This document shows, piece by piece, positions 42,170-46,623 of a stretch of DNA of 46,623 bases. The position numbers and the translations under genes were made by a program. Source of the DNA: Thermomonospora catenispora (lineage in GTDB: Bacteria > Actinomycetota > Actinomycetes > Streptosporangiales > Streptosporangiaceae). The first letter of the stretch is position 1. Each line of letters begins with the position of its first letter. The notes below the pieces were generated by a model that was not told the origin of the DNA, ran no database searches, and worked only from the letters and a program-made list of their open reading frames with translations. The stretch spans positions 1 through 46,623 of the forward strand of contig NZ_RRYT01000034.1 of assembly GCF_006363815.1 (NCBI RefSeq), written 5' to 3'.

Positions 42170-42257
42170 ATGAGGCGAGACTGCAGCCTCCAGAGTCACT
42201 CCCCCCACCACCGACTCCTGCATCCCGAGCGCGGTCAGTCTCACCGAGGGGAGTGAC

Positions 42258-43166
42258 ATGGACACCTTCGTCCCGGCCACCAAGGAGAAGGCCAAGGCCC
42301 GCATCGCGCTCACCGGGCCCACCGGATCGGGCAAGACCTACACGGCGCTGATCACGGCCCGGGTGCTCGGCGAGCGGATCGCCCTCATCGACACCGAGCG
42401 CGGCAGCGCCTCCAAGTACGCCGACGAGTTCGCCTTCCAGACCCTGCAGCTCACGACGTTCGAGCCGCAGACGCTCGTCAAGGCGCTCGCGGTGGCCGCC
42501 CACGAGGGCTTCGACGTCGTGATCGTCGACTCGCTCTCGCACTTCTGGTCCGGCACCGGGGGGATGCTGGAGCAGGTCGACAACGCCGCCAAGCGCGTCG
42601 GCTCGGGCAACACCTTCGTCGGCTGGAAGGAGGCCCGGCCCCTGGAACGGGCGATGATCGACGCCCTGCTGGCCTATCCGGGCCACCTCATCGTCACCAT
42701 GCGCGCCAAGACCGACTACGTCATCGAGACCGACGATCGGGGGCGCAAGGTGCCGCGCAAGGTCGGGCTCAAGCCCGAGCAGCGGGAGGGGATCGAGTAC
42801 GAATTCGACATCGTCGGCGATCTCGACCACGAGAACACCCTGGTGATCTCCAAGTCCCGGGCGAAGGCCCTGTCGGGACGGGTGATCCGCAAACCGGGCG
42901 CGGAGTTCGGCGAGGCCGTCCTCGGCTGGCTCAACGCCGGCGCACCGGCCAAGACCGTGCGGGACTACGTCGAGGCGGCCACCGCCTCCGACGCCACCTA
43001 CGAGAAGCTGCGCACCCTCTACAACGAGGCGCGCCGGCACAACATGCTCGGCGCCGCCATCTTGGACGGCGAGGAGTCCATCACCCTCGGCGAGCTGATC
43101 ACGCAGCGCGGAGCCGAGGCCAAGAACCGGGCCTCCCGGAGCGCACGGCGGGGCACGGCCGCCTGA
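42258..43166 (+). CDS. Sak4-like RecA-core ATPase (single-strand annealing recombinase type)
   Basis: 302 residues. A single RecA-like ATPase core: Walker A GPTGSGKT (20-27), a strand ending in [17 protein letters not shown] (nucleotide/Mg contacts), and Walker [12 protein letters not shown] with Asp91. [17 protein letters not shown] in the second half is typical of phage Sak4-type ATPases. It lacks the RecA N- and C-terminal domains and so is not the cellular RecA. Sak4 proteins promote SSB-stimulated annealing in phage recombination. Here it is a chromosomal gene with a LexA box upstream and an ssb gene downstream. Family inferred by motif, from memory; database annotation is likely just AAA ATPase. 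Confidence 0.8.
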   Translation: MDTFVPATKEKAKARIALTGPTGSGKTYTALITARVLGERIALIDTERGSASKYADEFAFQTLQLTTFEPQTLVKALAVAAHEGFDVVIVDSLSHFWSGTGGMLEQVDNAAKRVGSGNTFVGWKEARPLERAMIDALLAYPGHLIVTMRAKTDYVIETDDRGRKVPRKVGLKPEQREGIEYEFDIVGDLDHENTLVISKSRAKALSGRVIRKPGAEFGEAVLGWLNAGAPAKTVRDYVEAATASDATYEKLRTLYNEARRHNMLGAAILDGEESITLGELITQRGAEAKNRASRSARRGTAA

Positions 43167-43308
43167 GCCGTCGCGGCGCGCGCCGTCCCGGCGCCCTGCC
43201 TTCGGCGGCGCGCACCGGGCGCGGCGGTGCGTTCCACCGCGCCGTCCGCCGCGCCCACCGGATCGAACGAGCACGGGCAGAGGACCATCTGCCGGAGAGG
43301 AAGCCGCC

Positions 43309-43779
43309 ATGGCCGGCGAAACCGTCATCACGGTGGTCGGCAACCTGACCGACGACCCCGAGGTGCGCTCCACCGCCAACGGCCCCGTCGCGCACTTCAC
43401 CGTGGCGTCCACGCCGCGGGTGTTCAACCGGGAGACCGGCGGGTGGCAGGACGCCGACACGTTGTTCCTGCACTGCTCGGCCTGGCGGAGCCTGGCCGAG
43501 CACGTCGCCGCCTCCCTGCGCCGCGGCACCCGCGTCATCGCCCGGGGGAGGGTGCGCCAACGGACGTACCAGACCCAGGAGGGCGAACGCCGCACCGTGA
43601 TCGAATGCGAGGTCGACGAGGTGGGCCCTTCGCTGCGCTACGCCACCGCGCAGGTCGGCAAGGTCCCGCCGCGGCCCGGCTCCCCGGGCGCCCGCCGCGA
43701 GGCGGGCCCGACCGCCGCCGACCCGTTCGCCTCCGACGAGGGACGGGACGTCTTCGAGGGGAGCGGCGATCCGTTCTGA
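43309..43779 (+). CDS. ssb: Single-stranded DNA-binding protein (dedicated SSB)
   Basis: 156 residues. OB-fold at residues 5-112 ([20 protein letters not shown], then [20 protein letters not shown] and [15 protein letters not shown]). A short linker is followed by a C-terminal tip EGSGDPF rather than the strongly acidic DDDIPF-like peptide of housekeeping SSB. It is not next to rpsF/rpsR as the main ssb is, so it is probably an accessory SSB working with the Sak4-like ATPase 142 bases upstream. A ribosome binding site (GAGAGGAAG) precedes ATG 43309. Confidence 0.9.
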   Translation: MAGETVITVVGNLTDDPEVRSTANGPVAHFTVASTPRVFNRETGGWQDADTLFLHCSAWRSLAEHVAASLRRGTRVIARGRVRQRTYQTQEGERRTVIECEVDEVGPSLRYATAQVGKVPPRPGSPGARREAGPTAADPFASDEGRDVFEGSGDPF

Positions 43780-43806
43780 CCGGCATCGGCCGCCCCAGGC
43801 GGCGCG

Positions 43807-43833
43807 GGCGCCGGAGAAGGGCGCACCGGCGCC
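43807..43833 (+). terminator. Hairpin between ssb and sbcD
   Basis: GGCGCCGG (43807-43814) and CCGGCGCC (43826-43833) pair perfectly over an 11-base interior. It could partly terminate, or stabilise the end of, the sak4-ssb message, and so set the ratio of SSB to SbcCD. Confidence 0.4.
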
Positions 43834-43875
43834 GCGCGGACGCCGCACGGAATCGCAGAGGATGAGACGGAGCGC

Positions 43876-45072
43876 ATGAGGTTCCTGCACACCTCGGACT
43901 GGCATGTCGGCAAGGCGCTCAAGGGCCGCGGCCGGCTCGACGAGCAGCGAGCGGTCCTGGACGAGATCGTCCGGGCGGCGCGCGACCACCGGGTCGACGC
44001 GGTCCTCGTCGCCGGGGACCTGTATGAGTCCGCCGCCCCCTCGGCGCAGGCCCAGCGGCTGGTCGTCCAGACGCTGCTCGCGCTGCGCGACACCGGCGCC
44101 GAGGTCATCGCGATCGCCGGCAACCACGACCACGCCGCCGTCTTCGACGCCTACCGGCCGCTCATGGCCAGTGCCGGGATCACCCTGGCCGGCGGAGTCC
44201 GCACCGCGGCCGAAGGCGGGGTGGTCGAGTTCACCGCCCGCTCGACGGGGGAGCCGGTCGTCGTCGCCATGCTGCCGTTCCTGCCGCACCACCGCGCGGT
44301 GCGCGCCGCCCAGCTCATCGGCGGCACGCCGCAGCAGGCCACGGCCGACTACGGCCGGCTGGTGGGGGACCTCCTCGCCGCGCTCGCCGAGGGCTTCCGC
44401 GCCGATGCGGTCAATCTGGTGACCGCGCACCTGATGACGGCCGGGGGAAGGCTCGGCGGAGGGGAGCGACCCGCCCAGTCGATCGTCGACTACTGGGTCC
44501 CGGTCGACGTCTTCCCGCCTACCGCGAACTACGTCGCGCTCGGCCACCTGCACCGCCGCCAGGCCGTGCCGGCGCCGTGCCCGGTGCACTACTGCGGCAG
44601 CCCGATGGCCCTGGACTTCGGCGAGGAGGACGATCCGGCGATGGTCCTCCTCGTCGAGGCCGAGCCCGGCGCCCCCGCCGACGTCGTCGCCGAAGTGCCC
44701 CTCACCGCCGGACGGCGGCTGCGCACCGTGCACGGCACCGTCGAGGAACTGGCCCGCCGCGCGGACTCCTTCGGCGACGACCATCTGCGGGTGGTGCTCA
44801 ACGAGCCGGCCCGCGCCGGCCTGCGGCAGGAGGTGCAGCGGCTGCTCCCGAACGCGCTGGAGGTCCGCATCGCCCCGGAGTTCGCCGCGCCGGCGAACCC
44901 CGGGCGGCGACGCGCGCCGGCCGGCGATGCGCACCGCAGCCCGGCCGAGCTGTTCCACGAGTACTGCCTCGCCCGCGGGGTGGCCGACCCCCACGTCGAG
45001 GCCCTGTTCGCCGGGCTCCTCGACCGGGTGACCGCCGAAGAGGCCCGGGCCGCGGAGAAGGACTCCTCATGA
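43876..45072 (+). CDS. sbcD: SbcD (Mre11-like) nuclease subunit
   Basis: 398 residues. Metallophosphatase motifs are in order: SDWHVGK (Asp8, His10), VAGDLYE (Asp48), GNHD (Asn83, His84, Asp85), a downstream His in VTAHLM (His185), and LGHLH (His224, His226). The C-terminal third is the capping/dimer domain that contacts SbcC. With SbcC it forms the ATP-dependent nuclease that cleaves hairpins and processes blocked double-strand ends. The last bases overlap the sbcC start (ATGA), which fixes the pair as co-translated. Confidence 0.93.
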   Translation: MRFLHTSDWHVGKALKGRGRLDEQRAVLDEIVRAARDHRVDAVLVAGDLYESAAPSAQAQRLVVQTLLALRDTGAEVIAIAGNHDHAAVFDAYRPLMASAGITLAGGVRTAAEGGVVEFTARSTGEPVVVAMLPFLPHHRAVRAAQLIGGTPQQATADYGRLVGDLLAALAEGFRADAVNLVTAHLMTAGGRLGGGERPAQSIVDYWVPVDVFPPTANYVALGHLHRRQAVPAPCPVHYCGSPMALDFGEEDDPAMVLLVEAEPGAPADVVAEVPLTAGRRLRTVHGTVEELARRADSFGDDHLRVVLNEPARAGLRQEVQRLLPNALEVRIAPEFAAPANPGRRRAPAGDAHRSPAELFHEYCLARGVADPHVEALFAGLLDRVTAEEARAAEKDSS

Positions 45073-46623
45073 GGCCGGTGCTGCTGGAGATGAACGGCTT
45101 CGCCTCCTTCCGGGAGCCGGCCGAGGTGGACTTCCGCGGAGCGGACTACTTCGCCCTCGTCGGCCCGACCGGATCGGGCAAGTCCACCGTCGTCGACGCG
45201 ATCACGTTCGCGCTGTACGGGTCGGCTCCGCGGTGGGGCAACCGCCGCGCGGTGGCCAACGCGCTGGCGCCGACCGCCGACCGCGGCGTCGTCCGGCTCG
45301 TCTTCGACGTCGCCGGGCACCGCTACATCGCCGCCCGGGAGCTGCGCCGCGTCGGCGACGGCGTCACGGTCAAGAACGCCCGGCTGGAGCGGCTCTTGGA
45401 TCCGGACGCGCTCGGCGCGCCCGACGACGCGACCCGGGTGCTCGCCGCCGACTCGGCGGTCACCCCGGCGGTGGAACGGCTGCTGGGGATGCCGTTCGAG
45501 CACTTCGCCACCTGCGTGGTGCTGCCGCAGGGGGCCTTCGCCGAATTCCTCCATGCGCAGCCGGCCAAGCGGCAGGACATCCTCGTCAAGCTGATGGGGC
45601 TGGAGGTCTACCCGCGGATCGCGCAGGCGGCGAACGCCCTGGCCGAGGCGGAGAGGCAGCGCGTCGACCTGCTCACCCGGCAGCTGGAGGGGTTCGCCGA
45701 CGCGACCGACCGCGCCCGGCGGGCGGCCCGGCGCCGGGTGGCCGCGCTGGAGAAGACCGCCGAACGGGTGCGCGCGGCCCTGCCCGCCCTCGCGGCCCAC
45801 GAGGCGGCGGCGACCCGGGCGCGCGAGGACTGCGCGACGCTGACCGCCGAGCGTGAGCTGCTGGAAGCGGTCGTCGCACCGGTCGGACTCGAGGAGCTCG
45901 CCGAACGGGACCGCGCCGTCTCCTCCGCCGCCCGGGCCGCCGCCGAGGAGCTCGCCGAGGCCGAGGCGGCCGACACGGCCGCCCGGGAACGCCTCGCCGC
46001 GGCGCCGCCCCGCTCCCTTCTCGAACGGACCCGCCGCGCCCACGCCGACCTCGACGCGCTGCACCGGAGGACGGAGAAGGTCGAGGAGCTGCATCGGCGG
46101 CAGACCGCGGCCCTCGCGGCCGTGGCCGCCGCCCGGCGCCGGGCCGCCTCCCGCGCCCGGCGGGCGCGTCGGGAACTGCAGAGCGCGGAGCGGGCCCATC
46201 TCGTCGCGGCGCTGCGCCCGCGGCTGCGGAGCGGACGGCCCTGCCCGGTCTGCGAGCGGCCGGTGGAGGCGGTGCCCGGCCCGCCGCCCGCGCCCGACCT
46301 GGAGGCGGCCGAACGGGCGCGCCTGCGGGCCGACCGAGAGGCCGAGCGCCTGAACGACGCATGGATGCGGGCCTCCCGAGCCGAGCAGTCGACCGCCGAC
46401 GAACTGGCCGCCCTCGCCGAACGGCTCACCGCGGTGCGCGCCGCCCTCGACGGCGCCCCCTCCGCGGAACAGGCGGCCGCCGAGCTGGAGCGACGGGACC
46501 GGCTGGAGCGCGAGGCCGCCGCCGCGGACGCCGAGGTGCGGCGGGCGCGGGCCGCCAAGGCCGACGCCGAGCAGGCCGCCGCGGACATGCGCGAGGAGAC
46601 CCGGGCGGCCTGGGCGGCGCTGG
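45069..46623 (+). CDS. sbcC: SbcC (Rad50-like) ATPase, 5' part; runs off the window
   Basis: Starts at ATG 45069, overlapping the sbcD stop, and continues without a stop to the window end (518 codons seen). Walker A GPTGSGKST is near residue 32, with the Q-loop region VLPQGAFAEFLHA. A long Ala/Arg/Glu coiled-coil follows, with the zinc hook CPVC at residues 392-395, then the returning coiled-coil. The C-terminal ATPase half (signature and Walker B) is beyond the end. It partners SbcD in processing DNA ends; expression with sak4 and ssb from a probable SOS promoter is implied by the layout. Confidence 0.93.
   Translation, partial: MRPVLLEMNGFASFREPAEVDFRGADYFALVGPTGSGKSTVVDAITFALYGSAPRWGNRRAVANALAPTADRGVVRLVFDVAGHRYIAARELRRVGDGVTVKNARLERLLDPDALGAPDDATRVLAADSAVTPAVERLLGMPFEHFATCVVLPQGAFAEFLHAQPAKRQDILVKLMGLEVYPRIAQAANALAEAERQRVDLLTRQLEGFADATDRARRAARRRVAALEKTAERVRAALPALAAHEAAATRAREDCATLTAERELLEAVVAPVGLEELAERDRAVSSAARAAAEELAEAEAADTAARERLAAAPPRSLLERTRRAHADLDALHRRTEKVEELHRRQTAALAAVAAARRRAASRARRARRELQSAERAHLVAALRPRLRSGRPCPVCERPVEAVPGPPPAPDLEAAERARLRADREAERLNDAWMRASRAEQSTADELAALAERLTAVRAALDGAPSAEQAAAELERRDRLEREAAAADAEVRRARAAKADAEQAAADMREETRAAWAAL

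Larger units (their letters stand above)
41441..42257. other. 817-base gap between the P450 and the SOS operon
   Basis: No gene is called. It holds the 34-bp palindrome, two further stems (41531-41574 and 41995-42018), the promoter and the LexA box listed separately. The short open frames here lack ribosome binding sites and recognisable motifs. A smaller inverted repeat, CATCA/TGATG (42085-42098), lies just upstream of the promoter. Confidence 0.5.

Noticed and set aside
39713-42334. 873-codon minus-strand frame
   Set aside because: Opposite phnE, the P450 and the SOS promoter; low-complexity translation without motifs.
42258-46623. Prophage end
   Set aside because: The Sak4-like and SSB genes are phage-like, but no integrase, portal, capsid, tail or lysis gene is present, and SbcCD is a cellular nuclease. 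The region beyond the window could still change this.

Overview
This window is high-GC actinobacterial chromosome. Reading frames have very strong G/C bias at third positions, and the gene families are typical of actinomycetes: GuaB1 with CBS domains, a FolP2-type dihydropteroate synthase homologue, an LCP protein with several membrane spans, lipoprotein L,D-transpeptidases with Ig-like domains, and a UBP zinc-finger/DHA2 pair. An Actinomadura/Thermomonospora-like member of the Streptosporangiales is the best guess, but that is inference from gene content. The strand changes often, and I see no transposase, integrase, CRISPR array or rRNA.

Layout. 1-315: no gene recognised. 316-7604: a TetR repressor diverges from a four-gene acyl-CoA carboxylation operon (AtuA-like, carboxyltransferase, biotin carboxylase/BCCP, acyl-CoA dehydrogenase), with a palindromic operator between them. 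7657-13294: a leftward block with a P-loop kinase, an OSBS/NSAR-like enolase-superfamily protein that has lost its catalytic lysines, a small hypothetical, an LCP protein and GuaB1. 13874-14791: a double Lrp/AsnC regulator. 14843-21438: leftward genes for a Na+/H+ antiporter, LysR, APH-like phosphotransferase, DHA2 exporter, UBP zinc finger and GDP-mannose 4,6-dehydratase, the last apparently starting with CTG. 21615-25587: FolP2 homologue, CGNR regulator, a hypothetical and a CocE/NonD hydrolase. 25681-26103: tRNA-Trp-like, tRNA-Ala and tRNA-Ser with strong hairpins. 26119-28534: an aminotransferase diverging from a LysR gene whose operator-like palindrome covers its own start codon. 28806-32227: a membrane protein and two paralogous L,D-transpeptidase lipoproteins. 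32539-32703: two tRNA-Glu genes. 32879-36652: leftward operon of two paralogous secreted alpha/beta hydrolases and a PaaX-family regulator. 36755-41480: promoter, phosphonate-type ABC importer (phnD, phnC, double-length phnE) and a cytochrome P450 lacking the I-helix acid/alcohol pair, closed by a perfect 34-bp palindrome. 42114-46623: a promoter with a near-consensus actinobacterial LexA (SOS) box, then a Sak4-like RecA-core ATPase, an SSB, SbcD and SbcC (cut by the window end).

The most interesting system is the last one. It is a phage-like recombination module (Sak4-type ATPase plus dedicated SSB) in line with the SbcCD nuclease, behind a probable SOS promoter. Together these genes could process DNA ends, coat the single strand and anneal or exchange strands after damage. 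Next in interest are the P450 with degenerate oxygen-activation residues tied to a phosphonate-type importer, the enolase-superfamily protein that looks catalytically dead, the near-abutting divergent tRNA-Trp/tRNA-Ala pair, and the CTG-initiated gmd.
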